Assembly: GCF_004310425.1 (NCBI RefSeq)
Contig: NZ_SIUB01000010.1
Coordinates: 61,140 to 125,139, forward strand
Direction of reading: 5' to 3'
Origin: Hansschlegelia quercus
GTDB taxonomy: Bacteria; Pseudomonadota; Alphaproteobacteria; Rhizobiales; Methylopilaceae
Length of the DNA: 64,000 nucleotides
Positions 27,127 to 35,782 of the stretch are shown piece after piece. The position numbers and the translations under genes were made by a program. The notes beneath the pieces are model-generated. The model was not told where the DNA came from. It saw only the letters and a program-made list of their open reading frames with translations, and ran no database searches. The first letter of the stretch is position 1. Each line of letters begins with the position of its first letter.

Positions 27127-27312
27127 TCAGGCTTCGGCCTTCGGCGTCAGGATCTGGCGGCCGCGATACATGCCGGTCTTCAGATCGAGATGGTGCGGGC
27201 GGCGCAGTTCACCGGAATCCTTGTCCTCGACATAGGTCGGAGCCTGGAGCGCGTCCGCGGAACGGCGGTGCCCGCGCTTCATCGGGGAGGTCTTTCGCTT
27301 CGGAACGGCCAT
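27127..27312 (-). CDS. rpmF: 50S ribosomal protein L32
   Basis: The 61-residue protein begins [20 protein letters not shown], the invariant L32 start. It is the non-zinc form, with no CxxC pairs, as usual in alphaproteobacteria. It ends at the shared terminator. mtgA lies 149 bases upstream in the same direction; plsX and fabH, the common rpmF neighbours elsewhere, are not present. Confidence 0.96.
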   Translation of the reverse strand: MAVPKRKTSPMKRGHRRSADALQAPTYVEDKDSGELRRPHHLDLKTGMYRGRQILTPKAEA

Positions 27313-27461
27313 TTCGAAACTCCGTCAGATCGTCTTTGCGCTGCCGCGAAGGCGCGCCAAAAAGCGGGCGGAGCTTTTATCCCGCCTCGTCGAGGCCGGG
27401 CTTATAGCGGCGTCTTGGCCGAAACGCCAGCGGAAACCGGCCGCCGCCGCATCTCCAGCGC

Positions 27462-28169
27462 TCACCTCAGGCATGCGGCGATCGCCGCCGCGCCGCGAGC
27501 GCGCGCCGCGACGATCGCGGCATGAGCGCTCGCCTGCCGTCCGCCGAGCTTCGGATCGCGCGTCACGGGGTTCGGTAGGGCCGCCGCCATCCGCGCCGCC
27601 TGCTGGGGAGTCAGCGCTCCCGCGCTTCGGCCGAACGCGCGCCGGGCGCCGGCCTCGGCGCCGAACACGCCGTTCGGTCCCCATTCCGCGATGTTGAGAT
27701 AGACCTCCATCACGCGCCTCTTCGTCCAAACCAAGTCGATCCAGTGCGCCAGCACGATCTCGAGCGGCTTGCGGAGGTACGGAGCTCCCTGCCAGAGGAA
27801 CAGGTTCTTCGCGACCTGCATCGGGATGGTCGAGGCGCCGCGGGCCGGGCCGCCGTGCCGGGCGAAGACCCCGCGCAACGCTCCCCAGTCGACGCCATGG
27901 TGGCTGCAGAAGCGCGCGTCCTCGGACACCAGCACCGCCTGGGGCAGAGCCGGCGCGATACGGTCGATCGGCGTCCAGACCCGCTCGACCGGTCTCAGCG
28001 TCGCCCAACGCGCGATCATGAGTGTCGAGACCGGCGGAACGACGGAATAGAGAAGGGTCAGCAGGAAGGGGAGCGCGACCAGCACGAGCGCGATGCGCCC
28101 GAACAGTCCGAGCGGCGAAAGTCGAGGCTTCAGGAGCCGGGCTGTGGAGCTCCGCGCCAGGAAAGCCAT
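27462..28169 (-). CDS. mtgA: monofunctional biosynthetic peptidoglycan transglycosylase
   Basis: A 235-residue GT51 glycosyltransferase anchored by one N-terminal membrane segment ('[19 protein letters not shown]'). Motifs are '[14 protein letters not shown]' (catalytic Glu), '[16 protein letters not shown]' and '[26 protein letters not shown]'. There is no transpeptidase domain. It polymerises lipid II, alongside the class A PBP at 5.6-7.9 kb. The mtgA-rpmF order is frequent in Hyphomicrobiales. Confidence 0.94.
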   Translation of the reverse strand: MAFLARSSTARLLKPRLSPLGLFGRIALVLVALPFLLTLLYSVVPPVSTLMIARWATLRPVERVWTPIDRIAPALPQAVLVSEDARFCSHHGVDWGALRGVFARHGGPARGASTIPMQVAKNLFLWQGAPYLRKPLEIVLAHWIDLVWTKRRVMEVYLNIAEWGPNGVFGAEAGARRAFGRSAGALTPQQAARMAAALPNPVTRDPKLGGRQASAHAAIVAARARGAAAIAACLR

Positions 28170-28249
28170 CGCGTCCGCAAGCCCCCGTCGCGGCCACGCG
28201 CCGCCGCCTCACTCTAGTCGAAACCCCGCGGGCGCAAAGCCGTGGCGGC

Positions 28250-28690
28250 TCACTTCCTGAGCGCCGCCTCGATCTTCTTGAGGTCAATGATGTCGTTCTG
28301 CACGCGGGCTGCGAGCCGCGCGTGAAGCTTGCGGGCGAGCTCCGGATATTCGGTGAACAGCCGGCCAAAGGATTCTCGGGCGATCCTCAGCAGGACCAGC
28401 GGCTCGCGGGCGGTGGCGGTGGCTGGCCGCAGGATGTCGGCGACGAGCGCGAGCTCGCCGATCAGGCTCGCGCGGCCCACGACCGTCTCCTTGCCCCCGC
28501 GCTCCAGCGTGATGCGGCCCGCGACCACCACGTAGCCGCAATCTGCGGAATCGCCCTCGCTGAACAGCACGTCGCCGCGCGAGAGCCTGACGTGATCGGC
28601 CGAGAATGCGATCAGGCGCAGGGCGTCGCGCCCCAACTCGCTGAGCAGCGGCGTCTCGCTTAAAACGCGAATGTCGTCTTCGAGCGCCAC
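28250..28690 (-). CDS. cyclic nucleotide-binding domain protein without HTH
   Basis: A 146-residue single-domain protein of the Crp/cNMP-binding fold: 'LSRGDVLFSEGDSADCGYVVVAGRITLERGGKETVVGRASLIGELALVADILRPATATAREPLVLLRI'. The phosphate-binding cassette has GELAL where cAMP receptors have GE(L/I)ALL...R. No helix-turn-helix follows, so it is not itself a transcription factor. It probably modulates a partner or membrane process. Start is GTG 28690. It lies 30 bases after the CenR-like gene in the same direction. Confidence 0.85.
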   Translation of the reverse strand: MALEDDIRVLSETPLLSELGRDALRLIAFSADHVRLSRGDVLFSEGDSADCGYVVVAGRITLERGGKETVVGRASLIGELALVADILRPATATAREPLVLLRIARESFGRLFTEYPELARKLHARLAARVQNDIIDLKKIEAALRK

Positions 28691-28720
28691 CCGTCCCCGC
28701 TTCGCACGCCGAACCCCTAC

Positions 28721-29407
28721 TCAGGGAACGAGCTTGTAGCCCCCGGCTTCCGTGACGAGCAGACGCGCATTCGACGGGTCGGCTTCGATTTTCTGGCGAA
28801 GCCTGTAGACGTGCGTTTCGAGCGTGTGAGTCGTCACGCCTGAATTATAACCCCAAACTTCCTGAAGAAGGGTTTCGCGTCCAACGACCGCCGCGCCTGC
28901 CCGATAGAGGTAGCGGAGGATCGAGGTCTCCTTCTCGGTCAGGCGGATCTTGGCGTTCTTGTCGGTGACGAGCAGCTTGGAGCCGGGCTTGAAGGTGTAG
29001 GGCCCGATCGAGAAGATCGCGTCCTCGCTCGCCTCGTGGCTGCGGAGCTGCGCACGGATGCGGGCGAGCAGGACCGCAAAGCGCACGGGCTTGGCCACAT
29101 AATCGTTCGCGCCCGCCTCGAGGCCGAGGATCGTGTCGGAATCGGAATCCTGACCGGTCAGCATGATGACGGGTCCGCGATAGCCCTCGCGCCGCATCAT
29201 CTTGACCGCCTCGCGCCCGTCGATGTCCGGCAGGCCTACATCCATCAGCACAAGGTCGACATGCTCTTCGCGCACGATCGCGACGCCGGCGGTCGCGACG
29301 CCGGCCTGGAGCGCCTCGAACTCGTCGTGGAGATCAAGCTGCTCGGCAAGCTCGCCTCTCAGGTCCGGGTCGTCCTCGACGATGAGTATCTTGCGCTTGG
29401 CGGCCAT
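28721..29407 (-). CDS. cenR: OmpR-family response regulator, CenR-like
   Basis: A 228-residue two-component regulator. The receiver has 'ILIVEDD', the phosphoacceptor Asp in LMDVGLPD (about 56) and 'GANDYVAKP'. The winged helix contains 'RLTEKETSILRYLYRAGAAVVGRETLLQEVWGYNSGVTTHTLETHVYRLRQKIE'. The 'AEQLDLHDEFE' and 'IFSIGPYTFKPGSKLL' segments resemble CenR, the essential envelope regulator of Caulobacter and relatives. The symbol is from memory of that family and is not certain; the cognate kinase is not adjacent. A divergent L,D-transpeptidase gene starts 54 bases away, which fits an envelope role. Confidence 0.78.
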   Translation of the reverse strand: MAAKRKILIVEDDPDLRGELAEQLDLHDEFEALQAGVATAGVAIVREEHVDLVLMDVGLPDIDGREAVKMMRREGYRGPVIMLTGQDSDSDTILGLEAGANDYVAKPVRFAVLLARIRAQLRSHEASEDAIFSIGPYTFKPGSKLLVTDKNAKIRLTEKETSILRYLYRAGAAVVGRETLLQEVWGYNSGVTTHTLETHVYRLRQKIEADPSNARLLVTEAGGYKLVP

Positions 29408-29460
29408 CGGAAGTCTCTACAGGCCCGTCGCCGGGCGAAGTTCGAGGATTAAAGGGCCTG

Positions 29461-30063
29461 ATGCGGATTAGACAAGGCGGGCGGGTACCCCCGGAGGGAC
29501 GAAAGCCCGTCAAATCGCGCTCAATTCATCGTATCACGGTCCGCCGATCGGTCTTAGAGCCGTCGCATGGGCAGCTCGCAGCCGGCGCCATGCGCTTTCC
29601 CTGCGCGCTCGGCCGCGGCGGCTTGAGCCGCTCCAAGCGAGAGGGAGACGGCGCGACGCCGGTTTCCGCCTTGGCGCTCAGGCGATTGTGGCTGCGGGGG
29701 GACCACGGCCAACGCCCGCCGACCGGCCTCCCCGTCCGGCTGATCCAAGCCGACGACGGCTGGTGCGACGCCGCCTCCCATCCCCGCTACAACAAGCCCG
29801 TTCGACTGCCCTTCCGCGCCTCTCATGAGCGGATGCGTCGCGACGACGCGCTTTACGATCTCGTGATCGAACTTGGATGGAACGACCGGCCGGTGCGGCG
29901 GGGCCGCGGCAGCGCGATCTTCATGCACGTCGCGAAGCCGGGCTTCTCCCCAACCGAGGGCTGCGTTGCGCTGAACGCCAAGTCGCTGAGGCGCCTCGCG
30001 GGACGTCTTGGCCTCGAAACGATCGTCTCAATCGGCCTTGGTCCGCGAAAGCTACGTGGTTAA
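29461..30063 (+). CDS. L,D-transpeptidase (YkuD) family protein
   Basis: About 200 residues. The catalytic block 'IFMHVAKPGFSPTEGCVALNAKSLRRLA' has the H...SxGC arrangement of YkuD peptidoglycan crosslinkers. The N-terminal part ('GQLAAGAMRFPCALGRGGLSRSKREGDGATPVS') matches the family substrate-groove strand. I see no signal peptide, so export is unclear, or the start lies elsewhere; ATG 29461 is simply the first available. Divergent from the CenR-like gene with a 53-base shared promoter region. Confidence 0.83.
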   Translation: MRIRQGGRVPPEGRKPVKSRSIHRITVRRSVLEPSHGQLAAGAMRFPCALGRGGLSRSKREGDGATPVSALALRRLWLRGDHGQRPPTGLPVRLIQADDGWCDAASHPRYNKPVRLPFRASHERMRRDDALYDLVIELGWNDRPVRRGRGSAIFMHVAKPGFSPTEGCVALNAKSLRRLAGRLGLETIVSIGLGPRKLRG

Positions 30064-30220
30064 CGAGGATTAGCGCGTCGTCATCTGACGAAGTTGTCAG
30101 AACGGCCGGGCCTCGCGCCGCTTGTGCGCCCTCTGTGCATGCCCATATCCTTGGCGTCCAAAGGGATCGTGCGCTTCTTGGCGTCGGTCCGCTTCGGGAA
30201 TGTTTTCAAGGGGACCTGAG

Positions 30221-30994
30221 ATGTCCGAATTCCAACGCAACGCCTTCGGCAGGCCTATCGGCGGCGTCGCGGCGCCGAGCGCCGCGGTCGACCAGGGCCT
30301 GCGATCCTACATGCTGAGCGTCTACAACTACATGTCGATCGGCCTGGCCATCACCGGCTTCGCCGCGATCGGCGCGTTCATGCTCGCCGTCTCGAGCGAG
30401 CCGACCGGCGTGGCCGCTCGGGGCATGCACCTCACGCAGTTCGGCGTGCTGCTCTACACGAGCCCGCTGAAGTGGGTGGTGATGCTGGCTCCGCTCGGCA
30501 TGGTGTTCTTCCTCTCCGCCCGCTTACACAAGATGAGCGCGGCCGGCGGACAGATCGCCTTCTACGTCTTCGCGGCGCTGATGGGCCTATCCCTGTCGTC
30601 GATCTTCCTGGTCTATACCGGAGGCTCGATCGCGCGGGTGTTCTTCATCACCGCGGCCGCCTTCGGCGCGTTGAGCCTCTACGGCTACACGACGAAACGC
30701 GACCTGACGGCGATGGGCTCGTTCCTTATCATGGGCCTGTTCGGCATCGTGCTCGCGATGCTCGTCAACATCTTCCTTCAGTCGTCGATGCTGCAGTTCG
30801 TCGTCTCGGTGGTCGGCGTCCTCGTGTTCGCGGGCCTCACCGCCTACGACACGCAGCGCATCAAGGAAATATATTACGAGCTCGACGACAATGGCACGAT
30901 GAGCCGCAAGGCCATCATGGGCGCGCTGTCGCTTTACCTGAACTTCATCAACATGTTCACGATGCTGCTGTCGCTGTTCGGCAACCGCGAGTGA
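30221..30994 (+). CDS. Bax inhibitor-1/YccA family membrane protein
   Basis: A 257-residue protein with seven hydrophobic segments. 'VDQGLRSYMLSVYNYMSIGLAITGFAAIGAF' opens the fold and 'GLTAYDTQRIKEIYYE' is the conserved cytoplasmic aspartate segment that in BsYetJ forms the pH-sensing pair of the Ca2+-leak pore. It ends 'LSLYLNFINMFTMLLSLFGNRE', typical of alphaproteobacterial members. ATG 30221 has an AAGGGGA ribosome site. A terminator follows, so the gene is monocistronic. Confidence 0.92.
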   Translation: MSEFQRNAFGRPIGGVAAPSAAVDQGLRSYMLSVYNYMSIGLAITGFAAIGAFMLAVSSEPTGVAARGMHLTQFGVLLYTSPLKWVVMLAPLGMVFFLSARLHKMSAAGGQIAFYVFAALMGLSLSSIFLVYTGGSIARVFFITAAAFGALSLYGYTTKRDLTAMGSFLIMGLFGIVLAMLVNIFLQSSMLQFVVSVVGVLVFAGLTAYDTQRIKEIYYELDDNGTMSRKAIMGALSLYLNFINMFTMLLSLFGNRE

Positions 30995-31020
30995 TCATCG
31001 ACTGAAGCTCGAAAACGCGA

Positions 31021-31050
31021 AGGGCCCCGGTGGCGACGCCGGGGCCCTTT
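31021..31050 (+). terminator. rho-independent terminator after the BI-1 gene
   Basis: GGGCCCCGG (31021-31029) pairs with CCGGGGCCC (31038-31046) over eight bases, followed by TTTTGTTT. It also stands between this gene and the convergent metallopeptidase gene that ends at 31077. Confidence 0.9.
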
Positions 31051-31076
31051 TGTTTGTCCCTGTCAGGTCCGGACGC

Positions 31077-32141
31077 CTAGTTCACCCGGCCGTGAACGAG
31101 GTCGTGGATGAAGCCGAGCTTGTGGATCACGGTCTCGGACAGCACGAAGGGATAAGGGTCCGCGGCGCCCATCGAGCGATTCAGCGCGTTGAGAGCCGCC
31201 GCGAGAGCAAGCCAGGAACCGCTGATCTCGCGGATCGTGGTCGTGTCGGAATAGGCGTTGAAGTCGATCTTCGCCGTCAGCACGTCGTCGCGGTCCGCAC
31301 GCGGATCGATGCGGAACCCCCAGGCCCGGCCGGTGTCGAGCGTGTCGGTGATGTGCAGGTAATGCGCCCAGGTCTCGGCGAAATCCTCCCACGGGTGGGC
31401 GCCGGCGTAGCTCGAGACATAATCGTTCTGCCAGTTCGGCTTCGGCCCGTTGGCGTAGTGAGCCTGGAGCGCCTGGTCGTAATCCTGACTGTCGTCGCCG
31501 AATACCGCGCGGCAGGCGTCGAGCTTGCCGCCGTCGCGGACCAGGCGATCCCAGTACCAGTGGCCGATTTCGTGACGGAAATGGCCGATCAGGGTGCGGT
31601 AAGGCTCGCCCATCGCGGTCCGGCGCGACTCGCGTTCGGCGTCGTCCGCTTCCGCGAGCGCAATCACGATCAGCCCGTCATCGTGACCAGTCATGACGTG
31701 GCCCGGCAGATTCGGGTCGTTCGATAGGAACTGGAAGCCAAGGCCTTCCGGATGTTCCGCACGGGTCTCCAGCGGAAGCTTCAGGCGCAGCAACTGATAG
31801 AACAGCCGCCGCTTCGCGATCTCCATCTTCTGCCAGAGCGCGACGTTGGCGGCGTCGGCGAGGTTCGGAACCGTGAGATTGTGTCGGCAGGCAAGGCAGA
31901 ACGGCTCCTCCTGCTCGCCGGGGACGAGCCAATTGCAGGTCCCATGCTCGTAATTTGCGCAATACCGCCACGGACGGTTGGCTTCGATCTTGCCGACCGA
32001 CGTCCAGCCCGTCCCGCCCGCCTCAAGCGCCAGCATCGCGTTCGAGCCGGGATCGTATCCGAGCGCATGGTTGCAGCGCTCGCAGACGACGTTCTCGAAG
32101 AAAACGACGTGGTCGCAGTGCGGGCAATTGAACAGTTTCAT
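31077..32141 (-). CDS. putative zinc-binding metallopeptidase with N-terminal zinc ribbon (COG4307-like)
   Basis: A 354-residue protein. Residues 1-30 form a zinc ribbon (CPHCDH...CERCNH), and a second Cys cluster follows ('YCANYEHGTCNWL...FCLACR'). The peptidase region has the gluzincin motif HEIGHWYW with 'GEPYRTLIGHFRH' before it and the third ligand region 'EDFAETWAHYLHITDTLDT'. No signal peptide is seen, so it is cytoplasmic. The family is uncharacterised and often lies near the transglutaminase/ATP-grasp cluster, as it does here, divergently. A candidate EcfG promoter lies just upstream. Confidence 0.83.
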   Translation of the reverse strand: MKLFNCPHCDHVVFFENVVCERCNHALGYDPGSNAMLALEAGGTGWTSVGKIEANRPWRYCANYEHGTCNWLVPGEQEEPFCLACRHNLTVPNLADAANVALWQKMEIAKRRLFYQLLRLKLPLETRAEHPEGLGFQFLSNDPNLPGHVMTGHDDGLIVIALAEADDAERESRRTAMGEPYRTLIGHFRHEIGHWYWDRLVRDGGKLDACRAVFGDDSQDYDQALQAHYANGPKPNWQNDYVSSYAGAHPWEDFAETWAHYLHITDTLDTGRAWGFRIDPRADRDDVLTAKIDFNAYSDTTTIREISGSWLALAAALNALNRSMGAADPYPFVLSETVIHKLGFIHDLVHGRVN

Positions 32142-32185
32142 CGAAGACCTTCGGGGAGCTAGCGCCTGACGCGGCTGCGCGCACA

Positions 32186-32210
32186 ATCGCTCAGAGGTTC
32201 AATCGGTTCC
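32186..32210 (-). promoter_or_regulatory. candidate EcfG-type promoter of the metallopeptidase gene
   Basis: Read on the minus strand, GGAAC (32210-32206, within GGAACC) is followed after 16 bases by CGAT (32189-32186). This is a perfect -35 and three of four -10 positions of the GGAAC-N16-CGTT consensus. It would start transcription about 40 bases before the ATG at 32141. Confidence 0.4.
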
Positions 32211-32325
32211 GTCGCAATCGGACCGCCCCGCGCCGGCCTTAGCCTCCGCGCAAAGATGCGGGTTGCTGCGATGCAGAAGGCGTCTAAGTTGAACGGAGCC
32301 CGCCCACAGGAGCCGCCTCCCCCGT

Positions 32326-35300
32326 ATGTCCATACTCGCCGCGCTTCATCACCTGACGCATTACAAATACGACCGTCCGGTCTCGCTCGGCCCTCAGATC
32401 ATCCGGCTCAGGCCCGCCCCACATTCCCGCACGAAGGTTCCGTCCTATTCGCTGAAGGTCACGCCGGCGAACCACTTCATCAACTGGCAGCAGGACCCGT
32501 TCGGCAACTACCTCGCGCGCTTCGTCTTTCCGGAGAAGACGACGGAGCTGAAGATCGAGGTCGACCTGCTCGCCGACATGACGGTCTACAATCCGTTCGA
32601 CTTCTTCGTGGAGGAATACGCCGAGACCTGGCCGTTCCAATACACCGACGACCTCAAGGTCGACCTCAAGCCCTATCTCGAGCTTGAGAATGACGGACCG
32701 CTGCTCGACGCCTTCTTGGGCGAGATCGACCGTTCGGAGAACCGCACCGTCAACTTTCTGGTCGGGTTGAACCGCGCGATCTCGCAGAAGGTGAACTACA
32801 CGATCCGAATGGAGCCCGGCGTGCAGACGCCGGACGAAACGCTCGGCGCGGGGTCCGGCTCATGCCGGGACTCGACCTGGCTGCTGGTGCAGACCGTGCG
32901 CCGTCTCGGCTTCGCCGCGCGCTTCGTCTCCGGCTACCTGATCCAGCTGAAACCCGATCTCGTCGCGATCGACGGCCCGGCGGGAACGTCGGTCGACTTC
33001 ACGGACCTGCATGCCTGGGTCGAGGTCTATCTCCCCGGCGCCGGCTGGATCGGCCTTGATCCGACCTCGGGCCTGCTCACCGGCGAAAGCCATGTGCCGC
33101 TCGCCGCCACTCCACATTATCGCTCCGCCGCGCCGATCGCCGGCGCCGCAAGCTACGCCGAGGTCACCTTCGACTTCGCCATGGGCGTCGACCGCATCGC
33201 GGAGCGGCCGCGGGTCTCCTATCCGTTCTCCGACGACAGCTGGGCGGCGCTCGACGCGCTCGGCGAGAAGGTCGACGCCGACCTCAAGGCGAACGACGTG
33301 CGCCTCACGATGGGCGGCGAGCCGACCTTCGTGTCGATCGACGACTACCAGTCGGCGGAATGGAACGCCGACGCCACCGGCCCGCAGAAGCGCGCGCTCG
33401 CCGACGACATGATCCGCCGTCTGCGCGATCGTTTCGCGCCCGGCGGCTTCCTGCATTACGGGCAGGGCAAGTGGTATCCCGGCGAGACGCTGCCGCGCTG
33501 GACGTTCTCGCTGTTCTGGCGGCGCGACGGCAAGCCGATCTGGAAGAACGCCGACCTGATCGCCCGCGAGAAGATCGAGGGGCCGTCGGACGCCGGAGCC
33601 GCCGAGAGCCTGATCCGCGGCGTCGCCCAGCGGCTCGGCGTACCGTCCGACAACGTCGCGGCGGCTTACGAAGACCCGTCTTATTGGCTGTCTCGCGAAG
33701 CGCAACTGCCGGAAAACGTCGACCCCACCAATCCGAAGCTCGCCGACGCGGAAGAGCGCGCCCGCATCGCGCGGGTGTTCGATCGCGGGCTTACCAAGCC
33801 GTCCGGCTTCGTGCTGCCGGTGCAGGCCTGGCAGGCGCAGGGCGTGCGCTGGATTTCGGAGCGCTGGTCGACGCGTCGGGGCAAGCTGTTCCTCACCCCC
33901 GGCGACAGCCCCGTCGGCTATCGCCTGCCGCTCGGTTCGCTGCCCCACCTCAGTCCAGCGCAGTTCCCGTTCTTCTCGCCCGCCGATCCCGTGCGGGAGT
34001 TCGAGCCGCTGCCCGACCCCGAGGAGATCGCTACGGGCCACGACCAGCGCACGCTCCGTTCGCCCGAGCCCGACCAGCCGGCGCCGTTGGGTCCGTTGCT
34101 GAACTCCGACATCTACGGCTCGGTCCGCACCGCTTTGACGGTCGAGCCGCGCGACGGGCGGCTCTCGATCTTCATCCCGCCGATGGAATCGGTCGAGGCC
34201 TATTTCGACCTGCTCGCCGCGATCGAGGCGTCGGCCGAAGAGCTCGGTTCGCCGATCCATATCGAGGGCTACCCGCCGCCGCACGATCCGCGCGTCAATG
34301 TCGTGCGCGTCGCCCCGGACCCCGGCGTGATCGAGGTCAACGTCCACCCCGCGGCGTCGTGGCGCGAGGCGGTCGAGATCACTAGCGGCGTCTACGAGGA
34401 CGCGCGCCAGTCGCGGCTCGGCGCAGACAAGTTCATGGTCGACGGCAAGCATGTCGGCACCGGAGGCGGCAACCATGTCGTGGTCGGCGGCGCAACGCCG
34501 CTCGACAGCCCCTTCCTGCGCCGCCCGGACCTGCTGAAGTCGCTGATCCTGCACTGGCAGCGGCATCCTTCGCTCAGCTACCTGTTCTCCGGCATGTTCA
34601 TCGGCCCCACGAGCCAGGCGCCGCGGGTCGACGAGGCGCGCCACGACGGGCTCTACGAGCTCGAGATCGCGATGAGCAACCTGCCCGCGCCCGGCGAGGG
34701 CCAGGCGCCGCCGGCCTGGCTCGTCGACCGGCTGTTCCGCAACCTGCTGATCGACGTTACCGGCAACACCCACCGCTCGGAAATCTGCATCGACAAGCTC
34801 TATTCGCCGGACGGGCCGACCGGCCGGCTGGGCCTCGTCGAGTTTCGCGGTTTCGAGATGCCGCCGGACCCGCGCATGAGCCTCGCGCAGCAGCTGCTGA
34901 TCCGCGCGCTGATCTCCCGCTTCTGGCGGGAGCCCGCCACGGGGAGCTTCGCGCGCTGGGGCACAAGGCTGCACGACCGCTTCATGCTGCCGGCCTTCAT
35001 CTGGGCGGACTTCCTCGATGTGCTCGAGGATCTCAAGCGCGCGGGCTATCCCGTGCGGCCCGAATGGTTCGAGGCGCAGTCCGAGTTCCGCTTCCCGTTC
35101 TGCGGGAAGATCGACCGGGACGGCGTAAGCCTCGAGCTTCGGCAGGCGCTCGAGCCCTGGCACGTCATGGGCGAAACCGGCGCGATCGGCGGAACGGTGC
35201 GGTTCGTGGACAGTTCCGTCGAGCGGCTTCAGGTGAAGCTTTCCAACGCCGATCCGGCGCGCCACGCGGTCACCTGCAACGGGAGGGCCGTGCCGCTCGC

Positions 35301-35640
35301 GCCGACCGGAATCGCCGGCGAATTCGTGGCGGGCGTGCGGTTCAAGGCGTGGCAGCCGGCGACAGGCCTGCATCCGACGATCCCGGCGCACGCTCCGCTG
35401 ACCTTCGACCTCTACGACCGCTGGTCGAAGCGCTCGATCGGCGGCTGCGTCTATCACGTCGCCCATCCCGGCGGCCGGAACTATGACACCTTCCCGGTCA
35501 ATTCCTATGAGGCCGAAGCCCGCCGCCTCGCCCGCTTCGAGGATATCGGCCATACGCCGGGCGCCTATGAGCCCGCGATCGAGACCCCGAACCCGAGCTT
35601 CCCGCATACGCTCGACTTGAGGCGGCCGGCCGGAATCTGA
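32326..35640 (+). CDS. DUF2126 transglutaminase-like protein, 1104 residues
   Basis: The N-terminal third is a transglutaminase-fold domain: beta-rich start ('[24 protein letters not shown]'), then the catalytic triad C180 (GSGSCRDST), H229 (DLHAWVEV) and D245 (GLDPTSG). Residues from about 290 onward are DUF2126 ('[14 protein letters not shown]', '[16 protein letters not shown]', '[29 protein letters not shown]'), a large domain with glutamine-synthetase/amidoligase-like features in published predictions. It may make or cleave isopeptide bonds. It heads a three-gene plus-strand run. AGGAG lies upstream of ATG 32326. Confidence 0.9.
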   Translation: MSILAALHHLTHYKYDRPVSLGPQIIRLRPAPHSRTKVPSYSLKVTPANHFINWQQDPFGNYLARFVFPEKTTELKIEVDLLADMTVYNPFDFFVEEYAETWPFQYTDDLKVDLKPYLELENDGPLLDAFLGEIDRSENRTVNFLVGLNRAISQKVNYTIRMEPGVQTPDETLGAGSGSCRDSTWLLVQTVRRLGFAARFVSGYLIQLKPDLVAIDGPAGTSVDFTDLHAWVEVYLPGAGWIGLDPTSGLLTGESHVPLAATPHYRSAAPIAGAASYAEVTFDFAMGVDRIAERPRVSYPFSDDSWAALDALGEKVDADLKANDVRLTMGGEPTFVSIDDYQSAEWNADATGPQKRALADDMIRRLRDRFAPGGFLHYGQGKWYPGETLPRWTFSLFWRRDGKPIWKNADLIAREKIEGPSDAGAAESLIRGVAQRLGVPSDNVAAAYEDPSYWLSREAQLPENVDPTNPKLADAEERARIARVFDRGLTKPSGFVLPVQAWQAQGVRWISERWSTRRGKLFLTPGDSPVGYRLPLGSLPHLSPAQFPFFSPADPVREFEPLPDPEEIATGHDQRTLRSPEPDQPAPLGPLLNSDIYGSVRTALTVEPRDGRLSIFIPPMESVEAYFDLLAAIEASAEELGSPIHIEGYPPPHDPRVNVVRVAPDPGVIEVNVHPAASWREAVEITSGVYEDARQSRLGADKFMVDGKHVGTGGGNHVVVGGATPLDSPFLRRPDLLKSLILHWQRHPSLSYLFSGMFIGPTSQAPRVDEARHDGLYELEIAMSNLPAPGEGQAPPAWLVDRLFRNLLIDVTGNTHRSEICIDKLYSPDGPTGRLGLVEFRGFEMPPDPRMSLAQQLLIRALISRFWREPATGSFARWGTRLHDRFMLPAFIWADFLDVLEDLKRAGYPVRPEWFEAQSEFRFPFCGKIDRDGVSLELRQALEPWHVMGETGAIGGTVRFVDSSVERLQVKLSNADPARHAVTCNGRAVPLAPTGIAGEFVAGVRFKAWQPATGLHPTIPAHAPLTFDLYDRWSKRSIGGCVYHVAHPGGRNYDTFPVNSYEAEARRLARFEDIGHTPGAYEPAIETPNPSFPHTLDLRRPAGI

Positions 35641-35649
35641 ACGCGGCTG

Positions 35650-35672
35650 ATCCTCCGGTCGAGCCGGAGGAT
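35650..35672. repeat. palindromic repeat of the ATCCTCCGG family
   Basis: Arms ATCCTCCGG (35650-35658) and CCGGAGGAT (35664-35672) with a 5-base loop, the same arms as at 2011-2033. It sits in the 142-base gap between the DUF2126 gene and the ATP-grasp gene. Confidence 0.75.
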
Positions 35673-35782
35673 CACGCCATAGTCTGCGAACGAGGCGCGT
35701 CCGGGTTCCGGCTCAAGGGCGGCCGCGACTATCGGCGCCCGTTGCGCCCCTACCCTCTTTCCCTGCTGGCGCCTTCTGCGCC

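Noticed and set aside
32860..35607. 915-codon antisense ORF under the DUF2126 gene
   Set aside because: It mirrors the plus-strand gene with a catalytic triad and family motifs. Arg/Asp/Ala/Val-rich low-complexity composition is what GC3-biased DNA gives in the complementary frame.
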